Source: Pseudomonas rhizoryzae | Lineage (GTDB): Bacteria; Pseudomonadota; Gammaproteobacteria; Pseudomonadales; Pseudomonadaceae | Length of the DNA: 64,000 nucleotides | Direction of reading: 5' to 3' | Assembly (NCBI RefSeq): GCF_005250615.1 | Contig: NZ_SULM01000001.1 | Location: 310,001-374,000 of the forward strand | Part shown: positions 26,669 to 35,450 of the stretch, in pieces | Numbering within the stretch: position 1 is the stretch's first letter | Layout: each line of letters starts with the position of its first letter | The notes under the pieces: generated by a model | The model's database searches: none | Told to the model about the DNA's origin: nothing | Seen by the model: the letters and a program-made list of their open reading frames with translations, nothing else | Position numbers and translations under genes: made by a program

Positions 26669-28137
26669 TGCAGAGGCTCCACGACATCGGCGAGGCCCGC
26701 CGCCTGGGCGACCGTGATGGCGCGCCGTGGCGGCCGCAAGCTGGGTTTGCTCAGCCGTTCCGGGGTGGTACCCAGGCGCCAGGCGACGAACTCCCGCAGC
26801 GAATGCCAGCAGGGTTGGCCCTGGCAGGGGCCCATGCCGCAGGAGGTCAGGCGCTTGATGACTTCCAGATCCTGGATACCTTGGTCGAGCAGCGCATCGA
26901 CCTCGGCTGCCGACACGTCGAAGCAAGGGCAGAGCAGGGCACTCGCATCATAGGGTGGTGGCAGGCGTTGCTCGTCGAGGCTCGCCGAGCCGACGCGGAT
27001 GAAAGGGTCCGCCCCGGTGCGCAACTGCAGGCGCCCTTGAGCGCCACCCTGGAAGCTCAGGCTGTCGTCGAACGTCGTCGGCCCGGCGAAGACCACCGCA
27101 TCGCAACGCCTGTTGCCCTGCAAGTGAATACCGCGCACCCGGTCGTGGCCCCGGATGCGGCGCAGCCGCTGGACATCGCCGACCAGTACCACGTTCACCG
27201 CCAGGGCCCGCAACCGGTTCGCGACCTCTTCAGCGTCATCATCGCCGACCACCGCGACTGCCAATCCTGGCGCGATTCGCCGTTCCGTCGCCAATGCCAG
27301 GGCGGTCCGCGCATCCATGACGCCAGGCAGCCAGGCACCACCCACCAGGGGGACGGCAGCCCGGCGGCCGGTCGCCAGGATCACCTGGGTGGCCGCGAAG
27401 GCGATGGCACCCCGAGAGGTATCCAGGGGGGCGCCGACCAGCAGCTTCCCCTCGCGATAGGCACCGAAGACCTCGATACCGAACAGGCACTGCACCCGGG
27501 GATCGAGCTCGGGAACGGGACGGCCGGCATTGAGCGCAGCGCGGCCGATCCGCTCGTCGCGGGTGACCAGCACCACGGTCTTGCCCTGCCGGGCCGCGGC
27601 ATTGGCGGCCTCGCAGCCCGACCGGCCGGCACCTATCACCAGCACCTCGGTCACGACCTTGGTAGCCGGCGGTATCGCCACCTGGCGGCGGTCGCTGGAC
27701 GGCTTCGCCACCCCGGCGAGGAAGGCCAGCAGGCGCTCCCAATGTTGAAACAGGCGACCGCCGCTGGGCACCAGATTGGTATGTTCGAAGCCACCCTGGA
27801 TCCAGCGTGCGGGCAGCGCCCGGCTCAGTTGCAAGAGGTCGAAGCGCGGGCTCGGCCAGCAGTTCTGCATTTCCACCCTCATGCCATCGCGGACCGGACA
27901 CTGGTCGAGCCGTACATTGGGCACCCCATCGACCCGTGCCAGCACTCCATTGACGTAGATCCCCGACAGACCCATGGGGCGATGGGACTTGCGCGTCCAG
28001 GCCAGGGTGCGGATGCCGTTGGCCAGCAGGGCCTCGGCGACGCTGTCGCCAGTCAGGGCAGCCAAGCGCCTGCCGTTCCAGAAGAAACTCAGGGGTTGGC
28101 CCTGTGCGCCCGGTAGGCGCAATGCTGGCTGGCTCAA
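26665..28137 (-). CDS. SoxA/OoxA-like alpha subunit with BFD-type [2Fe-2S] domain
   Basis: A 490-residue protein. The N-terminal ~100 residues have the sarcosine-oxidase alpha/ferredoxin-like fold (FFWNGRRLAALTGDSVAEAL, HRPMGLSGIYVNGVLARVDG), but the cysteines that would hold a [2Fe-2S] cluster there are absent. An FAD/NAD(P)-binding domain follows (TEVLVIGAGRSGCEAANAA). A C-terminal BFD-like cluster site is intact (CPCFD ... TSCGMGPCQGQPC). The GcvT-like half of true SoxA is missing. The start is TTG at 28137, with GGAGG six bases upstream and a TTGA overlap with the permease stop. It is paired with the SoxB-like gene. The substrate is unknown. Confidence 0.82.
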   Translation of the reverse strand: MSQPALRLPGAQGQPLSFFWNGRRLAALTGDSVAEALLANGIRTLAWTRKSHRPMGLSGIYVNGVLARVDGVPNVRLDQCPVRDGMRVEMQNCWPSPRFDLLQLSRALPARWIQGGFEHTNLVPSGGRLFQHWERLLAFLAGVAKPSSDRRQVAIPPATKVVTEVLVIGAGRSGCEAANAAARQGKTVVLVTRDERIGRAALNAGRPVPELDPRVQCLFGIEVFGAYREGKLLVGAPLDTSRGAIAFAATQVILATGRRAAVPLVGGAWLPGVMDARTALALATERRIAPGLAVAVVGDDDAEEVANRLRALAVNVVLVGDVQRLRRIRGHDRVRGIHLQGNRRCDAVVFAGPTTFDDSLSFQGGAQGRLQLRTGADPFIRVGSASLDEQRLPPPYDASALLCPCFDVSAAEVDALLDQGIQDLEVIKRLTSCGMGPCQGQPCWHSLREFVAWRLGTTPERLSKPSLRPPRRAITVAQAAGLADVVEPLQ

Positions 28138-28955
28138 GCGGCACCTCCACGCTTGTTGCGGCGCTGGGCGATCAGGCTCACCGCCAGCATGACGATGGAC
28201 AGCAGCGTCATGAGGGTCGCGACCACCGCGATCACCGGATCGATCTCGGACCGCAGCGAGCTGAACATTCGCTTGGTCAGGGTCGCGCTATCGCCCCCAC
28301 TGATGAAGATGGAGACCACGGCTTCATCCAGGGATACGGCGAAGGCGAACATGGCCGCCGCGATGATGGAAAAGCGAATCTGCGGCAAGGTCACGTCGAA
28401 GAAGGCCCGCAAGCGCGTGGCACCGAGGATGCACGCAGCGTGCTCCTGGGTCATGTCGTAGCTCTTGAGTCCGGCGCCGACGTTGATGATCACATAGGGC
28501 AGCGCCAGCAACGTATGAGCCAGCACCAGGCCGGGGATGCTGTTGTTGAGTCCGAGCCTGGCATAGATGAAGAACAAACCGATGGCGGTGAAGATGGTCG
28601 GCACGATCATCGGCGCCATCATCAGCCCACGCAGCGCGCCCAGGTAGCGCTGCTGGCTATTGTGCAAGGCATAGGCCGCCGCGGTGCCTAGGGTGGTCGC
28701 CAGCACCATGGTCAGGAAGGCGGTAGTGAGGGAAATGGTCGTCGCGGTGCGCCATTCGATCGAGGCGAAGTAGTTGAGAAAGGGCTGCAGGCTGAAGCTC
28801 TTGGGGGGGAACGACAGATAGCGTGCATCCGAGAAGGACATCGGCAACACGATCAGCGTCGGCGTGACCAGGAAGATCAGGGTCGCCAGGATCAACAGAT
28901 ACAGCCAGACGCGACGTGCCAGCTCGCCAAGCATGCGGGAGAGAGAGGGATGCAT
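28134..28955 (-). CDS. ABC transporter permease, PotC-like
   Basis: A 273-residue inner-membrane permease with about six helices and the EAA-type loop (EHAACILGATRLRAFFDVTLPQI). It is the second permease of a spermidine/putrescine-type uptake system with the genes just upstream. The ATG at 28955 (MHPSLSRML) starts four bases after the upstream permease stop. An in-frame TTG at 28979 is an alternative with a poorer site. Confidence 0.85.
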   Translation of the reverse strand: MHPSLSRMLGELARRVWLYLLILATLIFLVTPTLIVLPMSFSDARYLSFPPKSFSLQPFLNYFASIEWRTATTISLTTAFLTMVLATTLGTAAAYALHNSQQRYLGALRGLMMAPMIVPTIFTAIGLFFIYARLGLNNSIPGLVLAHTLLALPYVIINVGAGLKSYDMTQEHAACILGATRLRAFFDVTLPQIRFSIIAAAMFAFAVSLDEAVVSIFISGGDSATLTKRMFSSLRSEIDPVIAVVATLMTLLSIVMLAVSLIAQRRNKRGGAA

Positions 28956-28959
28956 AGAT

Positions 28960-29841
28960 TCAGTTACCCCGCTTGCCAAGGTTCGCGAGCTTCTGCGCGA
29001 GGAACAGGATCAGCAACGTCGCCACCAGTAGCACCACCCCCAGCGACGAGGCGGCGCCCCAGTTCGAATACTGGGCGACATCGCTCTCGATGCGCATCGA
29101 GAGCATCTGCACCTTGCCGCCGCCGAGCAGGGCCGGAGTGACGTAGAAACCCAGGCTCAGCACGAAGACCAGCGTCGCGCCCGCGGCGAGGCCCGGTAGC
29201 GACAGCGGCAGGAAGACGTCGCGGAAGGCCCTGGCCGGTGAAGCGCCGAAGGTGGCGGCGGCCTGGGTGTAGATCGGATCGATGCTCTTCATGGAGGCGT
29301 ACAGCGGCAGCACCAGGTAGGGCAGCATGATATGGGTCATGCCGATGATGGTGCCGGTCAGGTTGTGCACCAGGGTCAGGGGCGTGTCGATCAGCCCCAG
29401 ACTCAGCAGAATGTCGTTGACCACGCCGCGTCGCTGCAGCAGCACCAGCCAGGCATAGGTCCGTACCAGCAGCGAGGTCCAGAGCGAGATCAGCAGCACG
29501 CCCATGGCGATAGCGGCGAAGACCTTGTTGCCGTGCACCATGAAATAGGCGAACGGATAGCCGATCAGCACGCAGACCAGGGTCACGATCAGGCTGATCT
29601 TGAAGGTCTGGGTAAAGGCGAGCACATAGATGGGTTGCAGCAAGCGGCTGTAATTGTCCACGGTCAGCTGCCCATCGGCGTCGAACAGCGACAAGCCGAA
29701 CAGCCAGCCGATCGGTACGACGAAGGTCACCAGGATCAACAGCAGGGCCGGGACCAGGGGCGACATGAGCAGCCAGCCATGACGGCGGGCGGCGCGGCGC
29801 AAGGCGTTCTGGTGCATGGGCTGTTGGGCATCGAGGGCCAT
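28960..29841 (-). CDS. ABC transporter permease, PotB-like
   Basis: A 293-residue permease with N-terminal helix LLMSPLVPALLLILVTFVVP and the EAA loop (QAAATFGASPARAFRDVFLPL). It pairs with the following permease. The ATG follows the ATPase stop by two bases, and GGGAGA precedes it, so it belongs to the same transcript. Confidence 0.87.
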   Translation of the reverse strand: MALDAQQPMHQNALRRAARRHGWLLMSPLVPALLLILVTFVVPIGWLFGLSLFDADGQLTVDNYSRLLQPIYVLAFTQTFKISLIVTLVCVLIGYPFAYFMVHGNKVFAAIAMGVLLISLWTSLLVRTYAWLVLLQRRGVVNDILLSLGLIDTPLTLVHNLTGTIIGMTHIMLPYLVLPLYASMKSIDPIYTQAAATFGASPARAFRDVFLPLSLPGLAAGATLVFVLSLGFYVTPALLGGGKVQMLSMRIESDVAQYSNWGAASSLGVVLLVATLLILFLAQKLANLGKRGN

Positions 29842-29843
29842 CG

Positions 29844-30917
29844 CTATTCTCCCACCACGTAGGTGTCCTGCGGGTGCAGACCGAGGGTGACGCGATCACC
29901 GCGGGCGGGCGGCGGCGCGTGGTCGGTGCGCGAGGGCCGGCGAATCGTGGTCAGCTGACCTTGACCCAAGTCGACTTGGATCAGTTGGCTTTCGCCCTGG
30001 TAGATGACATCGGTGATGGTGCCACGGAAGCGGTTGAAGGCGCTGTCCTGGTCACTGACGAAACGTAATTTTTCCGGGCGCAGCAGGAGGCTCGGGCGCT
30101 GGAGGCCGCTGGTGCTGAGCGTCGCTTCGAGGAGCTGATCCTGGAACCAGGTGCGACCGTCGCGAACCGTCACCGGCAGGAATGACGACTCACCCACGAA
30201 CTCGGCGATGAAGCGATTGACCGGCCGTTCGTAGAGCCGTTTCGGGGTATCGATCTGCTGGATGCGCCCCTGGCTCATGACCGCGATCCGGTCGGACATG
30301 GTCAAGGCTTCGCGCTGATCGTGGGTCACGTAGACCACGGTCATGCCCAGGCGCTCGTGCAACCTGCGCAGCTCCAGCTGCATGGCCTCGCGCAGGCGCT
30401 TGTCCAGCGCCGAGAGCGGTTCGTCCATGAGCAGAACCTTGGGCTCGAAGACGATGGCGCGTGCCAGGGCGATGCGTTGCCGCTGTCCACCCGACATCTC
30501 GTTGATCTTGCGCGCCACGAGCTGGTCCAGTTCGACCAGTTCGAGGGCTTCCTGTACCCGGCGCCGGATGTCGTCGCGTCCATAGCCACGCAGCTTTAGC
30601 GGATAGGCAACGTTCTGGAAGACGTCCATGTGCGGGAACAGGGCGTAGTTCTGGAACATCATGCCGAGGTCACGCTTGTGCGGTGGCTCGAACACCATCT
30701 CGCGGCCGCCGAAGCGGATGCTGCCGGCATCGGGACGCACGAAGCCCGCCAGCGCCATCAGCAGGGTGGTCTTGCCCGAGCCAGAAGAGCCGAGCAGCGA
30801 GAGGAATTCGCCACTGCGGATACTGAGCGACACGTCATCCAAGGCCGCGAAGCTGTCGTAGGTCTTGGTGACATGCTCGATGTCGATCGAAAGGGAGTGC
30901 TGGGTATCTTTTGCCAT
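29844..30917 (-). CDS. ABC transporter ATPase, PotA-like
   Basis: A 357-residue ATPase. Walker A (GSSGSGKTT) lies near residue 46, the signature is MSGGQRQRIALARA, Walker B is VLLMDEPLSALD and the H-loop is YVTHDQREA. A C-terminal TOBE domain follows (LRPEKLRF). It energises uptake through the two permeases. The ATG at 30917 (MAKDTQHSLSIDIEHV) gives the family's normal length; the open frame to 31109 is too long and overlaps the binding-protein gene. Confidence 0.9.
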   Translation of the reverse strand: MAKDTQHSLSIDIEHVTKTYDSFAALDDVSLSIRSGEFLSLLGSSGSGKTTLLMALAGFVRPDAGSIRFGGREMVFEPPHKRDLGMMFQNYALFPHMDVFQNVAYPLKLRGYGRDDIRRRVQEALELVELDQLVARKINEMSGGQRQRIALARAIVFEPKVLLMDEPLSALDKRLREAMQLELRRLHERLGMTVVYVTHDQREALTMSDRIAVMSQGRIQQIDTPKRLYERPVNRFIAEFVGESSFLPVTVRDGRTWFQDQLLEATLSTSGLQRPSLLLRPEKLRFVSDQDSAFNRFRGTITDVIYQGESQLIQVDLGQGQLTTIRRPSRTDHAPPPARGDRVTLGLHPQDTYVVGE

Positions 30918-30972
30918 GATCGAGCCCGAGGCCAAAGGTCGGTAAACGAAAGCGTAAGGGGCCGCGGCCCAA

Positions 30973-30997
30973 GCCCCTCTCGTCAGCCGAGAGGGGC
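30973..30997 (-). other. Intercistronic hairpin after the binding-protein gene
   Basis: GCCCCTCTCG (30973-30982) pairs perfectly with CGAGAGGGGC (30988-30997) between the solute-binding-protein stop and the ATPase start. Hairpins in this position often stabilise the abundant binding-protein mRNA (known for other ABC operons; inferred here). Confidence 0.55.
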
Positions 30998-31017
30998 AGC
31001 GCAGCCTGCGTCCTGCG

Positions 31018-32049
31018 TCAGTTCTGGATGAAGAGGTCGAACCGACGTTGCAGCTCGGCCTGGTGATCCTGCCACCAGCGCGGATCGAATAGCGCGGTCT
31101 TGGCGGCATTGGCCGGTGCGGTCGGCAAGGTGGCCGCCAGCTCCGCTGGAATGATGCCGGTGTCGTAGGCCTTGGTGTTAATGGGCGGATTGGGGATCAG
31201 CGTGACCAGCTTCGCCTGGCTCTCGGGCGACATGATCTGGGCGATGAGTTGCATCGCCCCGGCCTTGTTGCGCGCGCCCTTGGGTACCACCACGCAGTCA
31301 TAGTCCACGAGTGCCTGGTCGTAGGTGTAATCGACGGGGGCGCCGGACTTTTTCAGATCATCGACCCGCGAGGCCCAGATCGACAGGAAGTCGACCTCGC
31401 GGCTGCGCAGCAGTTGGGCGGAGTCGCTGCCGCTGCTCCACCAGTTCACCACCTGCGGCTTGATCCGCTCCAGGATCTTGAAGGCGCGGTCCACGTCCAG
31501 TGGATAGAGGTCCTTGGGCGCCACCCCATCGGCCATGAGCGCCAGCTCCAGGGTGGTGAAGGGCTGCCGGTAGAGGGCGCGCGGGCCTTTCACCGCGGGA
31601 TCGAAGAATTCCTTCCAGGTGCGGACCTTGGCCGCGTCCTTCTCCGTGGTCCAGGCGAGCACGGTCGAATAGGCGTTGCTGGCGATCCAGTTCTTGCCCC
31701 GCAGCTTGGGGTCGACACCGTCGACATTGATGACCGAGTAATCCAGCGGCTCGGTCAGGCCCTGGGCTTCCGCCAGGACACAGTCGTTCGAGGCCAGCTC
31801 GACGACGTCCCATTCGGGTTTGCCCGACATGACCTGGGCGCGCACCGCCGCCAGGCCATCCATGGTGTCTTCCTTGATGGTTACCCCGAGGTGCTTCGCG
31901 GCAGGCTCTAGATAGGCCTTGCGCTCGGCATCCTGAAGGGCGCCGCCCCAACCCGCGAAGGTGATGCTTTGAGCCGCTTCACTCTGAACGGTGACGACTC
32001 CGACCGCGATTGCCAACGTGACGTTCGACCAATTAATCCGTTTCATCAT
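31018..32049 (-). CDS. ABC transporter periplasmic binding protein, polyamine/PotD-type
   Basis: A 343-residue SBP with a short signal peptide (NVTLAIAVGVVTVQSEAAQS; likely cut after ..SEA or AAQ) and a PotD/SBP_bac_8-type body (ITFAGWGGALQDAERKAY, PEWDVVELASNDC, NPPINTKAY). It delivers substrate to the adjacent PotABC-like transporter. Two in-frame ATGs at 32049 and 32046 follow AGGGG. The spermidine/putrescine assignment is at family level only; related proteins take opines and other amino-acid-like cations. Confidence 0.85.
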   Translation of the reverse strand: MMKRINWSNVTLAIAVGVVTVQSEAAQSITFAGWGGALQDAERKAYLEPAAKHLGVTIKEDTMDGLAAVRAQVMSGKPEWDVVELASNDCVLAEAQGLTEPLDYSVINVDGVDPKLRGKNWIASNAYSTVLAWTTEKDAAKVRTWKEFFDPAVKGPRALYRQPFTTLELALMADGVAPKDLYPLDVDRAFKILERIKPQVVNWWSSGSDSAQLLRSREVDFLSIWASRVDDLKKSGAPVDYTYDQALVDYDCVVVPKGARNKAGAMQLIAQIMSPESQAKLVTLIPNPPINTKAYDTGIIPAELAATLPTAPANAAKTALFDPRWWQDHQAELQRRFDLFIQN

Positions 32050-32139
32050 TCGACCCCTGGTTTGTTTTAGTTAGGCAGTTGAGGCGAAACACTCGGACGT
32101 CCTGTCCGGATAGCTTTCCCTACATTCTTTATGGATGCG

Positions 32140-32160
32140 AACGCCTGACGATCAGGCGTT
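32140..32160 (-). terminator. Hairpin at the end of the aldehyde dehydrogenase gene
   Basis: AACGCCTGA (32140-32148) and TCAGGCGTT (32152-32160) form a perfect 9-base stem with a CGA loop overlapping the stop codon. It may attenuate read-through from the dehydrogenase gene into the ABC genes. No T-tract. Confidence 0.45.
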
Positions 32161-33582
32161 CTTGATCATGATGTGGCGCACGTTGGTGTAGTCCTCCAGA
32201 CCATACATGCTCAGGTCCTTGCCGTAGCCCGATTGGCGCAGCCCGCCATGGGGCATCTCGGTGGCCAGGGTCATGTGCTGGTTCACCCAGACGCAGCCAT
32301 AGTGCAGTTGGCTCGACAGCCGCAACGCCTTGCCGACGTCCCGCGTCCAGAACGAGGCGGAGAGGCCGTACTCACTGTCGTTGGCCCAGTCGAGCACCTG
32401 GTCCTCGTCGTCGAAGCGGGTCACGGTGACCACGGGGCCGAACACCTCCTTCTGCACGATCTCATCCTCCTGGCGGACGCCGGTGATGACCGTGGGCTGG
32501 AAAAAGAAGCCTGGTCCCTCCTGAGGGGCGCCGCCCAGGACGACCTCGCTATGCGCCAGCTCGCGGGCGCGCTGCACGAAACCCTGGACCCGTTCCTGCT
32601 GGCGGCGGCTGATCAGGGGGCCGAAGTCACTGGCGGGATCTTCCGGATGACCTGCCTTGAGGCCGGCGACCTCACGGTGCAGCGCTTCGAGGAACTCGTC
32701 CTGGCGAGCAGCGGCGACATAGACGCGACAGGCCGCGGTGCAGTCTTGCCCGGCGTTGTAATAGCCCCCGGTGCGCAGCATGGCCGCTACGGCTTGGACA
32801 TCGGCATCCGCCAGGACCAGCACCGGCGCCTTGCCGCCCAGCTCCAGGTGGGTTCGCTTGAGGTTGCCTGCCGCGGCCTTGACCACCGCCTGGCCGGTGC
32901 CGATGTCACCGGTGACCGACACCATGCGCACCTTGGGATGGGCGGAAAGTTGGGCGCCCAGGGTCGCGCCGCGCCCGGAGAGAATATTCACCACCCCACG
33001 CGGGAAGATCTCGGCGCAGAGGCGTGCCAGGTACAGGGCGGTCAGGGGGGTGAGTTCGGACGGCTTGAAGACGACCGTATTGCCGGCGGCCAGGGCCGGG
33101 GCGAGTTTCCAGGCGGCCATCAGCAGAGGATAGTTCCAGGGGGCGATCAGGCCGACGACGCCCAGCGGGTCACGGCGGATCATGCTGGTCGAGCCTTCCA
33201 CGTATTCACCCGCCGCGCTGCCCTGCAGGCAACGCGAGGCGCCGGCGAAGAAGCGGAAGACATCGGCCACCGCGGGCACCTCGTGATGGATGGCCTTCTG
33301 CAGCGGTTTGCCACAATTGCGGCTTTCCAGGGTGCCAAGTTCCTGGGCGCTGGCCTCGATGCGGTCGGCCAGTTTGAGTAGCAATCCCGCACGTTTTCCG
33401 GGAGGGGTGCGGGACCAGCCCGCAAAGGCGCGCTCGGCGGCGTCTACCGCTTCGTCGAGCTGGGCTGCGGTGGCGCTGGCCAGCTCATAGATGAGGCTTT
33501 CATCGGCTGGTGCCAGCACGGGTTCGAGGTCGCCGTTGCCGGTCACCAACTGGCCATCGATGAGGAATTCTTTGTGGATCAT
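32152..33582 (-). CDS. Gamma-aminobutyraldehyde-type aldehyde dehydrogenase (PatD/YdcW-like)
   Basis: A 476-residue NAD(P)+ aldehyde dehydrogenase. C281 in [12 protein letters not shown] is the catalytic thiol, E247 in LELGGK is the general base, and N150 in APWNYP and K173 in FKPSE complete the active site. The GQDCTAAC wording is typical of YdcW/PatD enzymes that oxidise 4-aminobutyraldehyde to GABA. The ATG at 33582 follows GGGAGA; the open frame to 33795 overlaps the next gene. With the PuuB-like oxidase upstream it forms an amine-to-aldehyde-to-acid sequence. Confidence 0.85.
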   Translation of the reverse strand: MIHKEFLIDGQLVTGNGDLEPVLAPADESLIYELASATAAQLDEAVDAAERAFAGWSRTPPGKRAGLLLKLADRIEASAQELGTLESRNCGKPLQKAIHHEVPAVADVFRFFAGASRCLQGSAAGEYVEGSTSMIRRDPLGVVGLIAPWNYPLLMAAWKLAPALAAGNTVVFKPSELTPLTALYLARLCAEIFPRGVVNILSGRGATLGAQLSAHPKVRMVSVTGDIGTGQAVVKAAAGNLKRTHLELGGKAPVLVLADADVQAVAAMLRTGGYYNAGQDCTAACRVYVAAARQDEFLEALHREVAGLKAGHPEDPASDFGPLISRRQQERVQGFVQRARELAHSEVVLGGAPQEGPGFFFQPTVITGVRQEDEIVQKEVFGPVVTVTRFDDEDQVLDWANDSEYGLSASFWTRDVGKALRLSSQLHYGCVWVNQHMTLATEMPHGGLRQSGYGKDLSMYGLEDYTNVRHIMIKNA

Positions 33583-33607
33583 CACTATCTCCCAGGTGAA
33601 AACGAGG

Positions 33608-34945
33608 TCACTCGGCGTCCTTGAAGCGATACCAGGCGTAGGCCAGGCGTTGACCCAGGCGCAGAAAGGGCTGCAGCGGAAAACGTTGGGGCGCTTGATG
33701 CAGGAAGGGCACGGCGGTGGGCTGGGCATCCCCGGCCAGCATCTGCGCCAGGCGCTTGCCGGTCTGCAGGGAGAAGGACACGCCACTGCCGGCATAGCCG
33801 CCCCCGGCGAAGACGTCTTGCAGCCCCGGCACTCGATAGCAGTGGGGGAGCGAACTGTGGGAAACCGCCACCCAGCCGCCCCAGTTGTAGTCGACGCGGA
33901 TGCCGTTCAGAACGGGAAACTTGCGCACCAGCGCTGCCAGCAGCCGCTCGCGATGCAGGGGATTCTCGGCGTCGCGGCCGTTTACGGCGCTACGCCCGCC
34001 GAAGAGGATGCGGTTGTCCGGTAGGCGACGGTAGTAGAACAGCAGGTTGCGGGTATCGAAGAGGCACTCGGTACCCGGAATGCTCAGCCGCCGTTCCTCG
34101 TCGCTGAGCGGCCGGGTCACGATGATTTGAGAATGCACCGGCAGGATTCGGCCGGCCAATTCACCATGCAACTGCGGTGAGGTATAGCCATTGGTGGCCA
34201 CCACTACTCGACGCGCCCGGACCACGCCGCTGGGTGTCACCAGGCGGTGGCCGGTCGGGTGGCTGGTCCAGTCGGTGACTGGCGAACCGGGATGCACCCT
34301 GGCACCCGCCTGACGGGCGAGACGCTGGATGCCCCACGCCAGTTTCAGCGGGTGCAGGCTGAAGCCATCGGGCATGTGGAGCGCTCCGAACGACTCGGCG
34401 CCGGCATGCACCGATTGGATGTCTTCGGCGGTGACGAAGCGGGCAGGGTACTTGAGTACATCCTGGTAGAGCCGCTCTTCGCGCCGTAGCGCCTCCAGGT
34501 GGCTGGCCTTGCTGGCGACTTTGAAGGCGCCGTCCGGTTGTGCATCGCACTGGATGTCGCCCTCGGCGATCAGCGCCCGGGTGGTGGCCAGCCCGGCACG
34601 CATCTCCTCGAAGTAGCGCCGGGCCAGATCCTCGCCGTAACGCGTGATGAGTTCACTCAAGGGGACGCGGCCGCCGGAGATGCGCGCGAAGCTGCCGTTG
34701 CGCCCACTACAGCCCCAGGCCGTGCGATTGGCTTCGAGGACGACCGCCTCGACGCCATGGTCCCTGGCCAGGTGCAGAGCGCAGCTCAATCCGGTGTAAC
34801 CACCGCCGATGATGGCGACCTCGACCTCCCGCTCTCCTGCCCATACGCCGTCATCAGGCGGCTCGGTCGCGACCGTCTGCGCCCAGTAGGACGGCGAATG
34901 AGGTTGAGCGCGACCAGGAGTGGAATTGACTAGGGGATCGTACAA
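33608..34945 (-). CDS. FAD-dependent amine oxidase, PuuB/OrdL-like
   Basis: A 445-residue DAO-family flavoprotein. [19 protein letters not shown] lies at about residues 42-60, [16 protein letters not shown] follows, and the C-terminal [20 protein letters not shown] binds FAD. The family includes gamma-glutamylputrescine oxidase, which releases an aldehyde, ammonia and peroxide. It is the promoter-proximal gene of the minus-strand catabolic run. The likely start is TTG at 34945, eight bases after GAGG. No gamma-glutamylputrescine synthetase is in the window, so the substrate may be a free amine. Confidence 0.8.
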   Translation of the reverse strand: MYDPLVNSTPGRAQPHSPSYWAQTVATEPPDDGVWAGEREVEVAIIGGGYTGLSCALHLARDHGVEAVVLEANRTAWGCSGRNGSFARISGGRVPLSELITRYGEDLARRYFEEMRAGLATTRALIAEGDIQCDAQPDGAFKVASKASHLEALRREERLYQDVLKYPARFVTAEDIQSVHAGAESFGALHMPDGFSLHPLKLAWGIQRLARQAGARVHPGSPVTDWTSHPTGHRLVTPSGVVRARRVVVATNGYTSPQLHGELAGRILPVHSQIIVTRPLSDEERRLSIPGTECLFDTRNLLFYYRRLPDNRILFGGRSAVNGRDAENPLHRERLLAALVRKFPVLNGIRVDYNWGGWVAVSHSSLPHCYRVPGLQDVFAGGGYAGSGVSFSLQTGKRLAQMLAGDAQPTAVPFLHQAPQRFPLQPFLRLGQRLAYAWYRFKDAE

Positions 34946-35450
34946 TTTGCTTACCTCGTATCGCTGTGCGATATAAGTAAATCAATTTCATATAATTTAT
35001 TTTCAATTTTGATTCAGGTCAAATGAAATATGCGCGTTAGCGGTGTTCGCTCGCTCAAGCATCAGCAGAGGTCGATGGCGATCTGGTCGTCGCGGCGAAC
35101 TGGGGCGCGGGGTCTTCGGGGCCCTGTACCTGGCGTTGGAAGTGCCCGAGCGGGAGGGCGGCGCCGGTGGGAGAAGATGTATGCCGCGAGCGCTGTCGAG
35201 TGGCGCCTGGCGTGCGGGGGAGCTAGCGGGCGGGAGGGGCGGGGGGGATGACCGTCCAGGTCGGTCGGCGCTTACCGACGCGTTGCTACTGAGGAGTCGC
35301 CCCAGCAGTGAAGCTGTTGCAGCCCAGGAGGCGCGGTGTGCCGCTGGTCTTCACGGCGAAGGCCGAGCGGCAGGTCCAAGGCTGGAACCCGCCACGCCCT
35401 TGCGGCTTAGCCGGTTCCAGCCCGAGTGGTCACCCGTTGTGCTTCGTGCC
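34946..35450. other. Intergenic region: AT-rich promoter plus GC-rich non-coding stretch
   Basis: The first ~95 bases are AT-rich and hold the promoter of the catabolic run (minus strand TTGAAA, 17 bases, GATTTA is one possible -35/-10) and a palindrome at 34959-34973. From about 35040 to 35450 nothing coding is convincing: the open frames there are antisense extensions or composition-driven. No repeat family was recognised. Confidence 0.55.
34959..34973. promoter_or_regulatory. 15-base palindrome before the amine catabolic run (possible IclR site)
   Basis: TATCGC-TGT-GCGATA is perfectly symmetric and lies 14-28 bases upstream of the first gene, between promoter and ribosome binding site. 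The length and the IclR gene inside the operon make it a candidate operator. Binding is inferred. Confidence 0.45.

Noticed and set aside
25502-28137. Hydrogen cyanide synthase (hcnBC) assignment
   Set aside because: No hcnA is present, the N-terminal cysteines are absent, and the context is amine uptake and catabolism.
35040-35450. Remnant gene between the PuuB-like oxidase and the amidase
   Set aside because: Short frames on both strands show no motif or ribosome binding site; the stretch looks non-coding.
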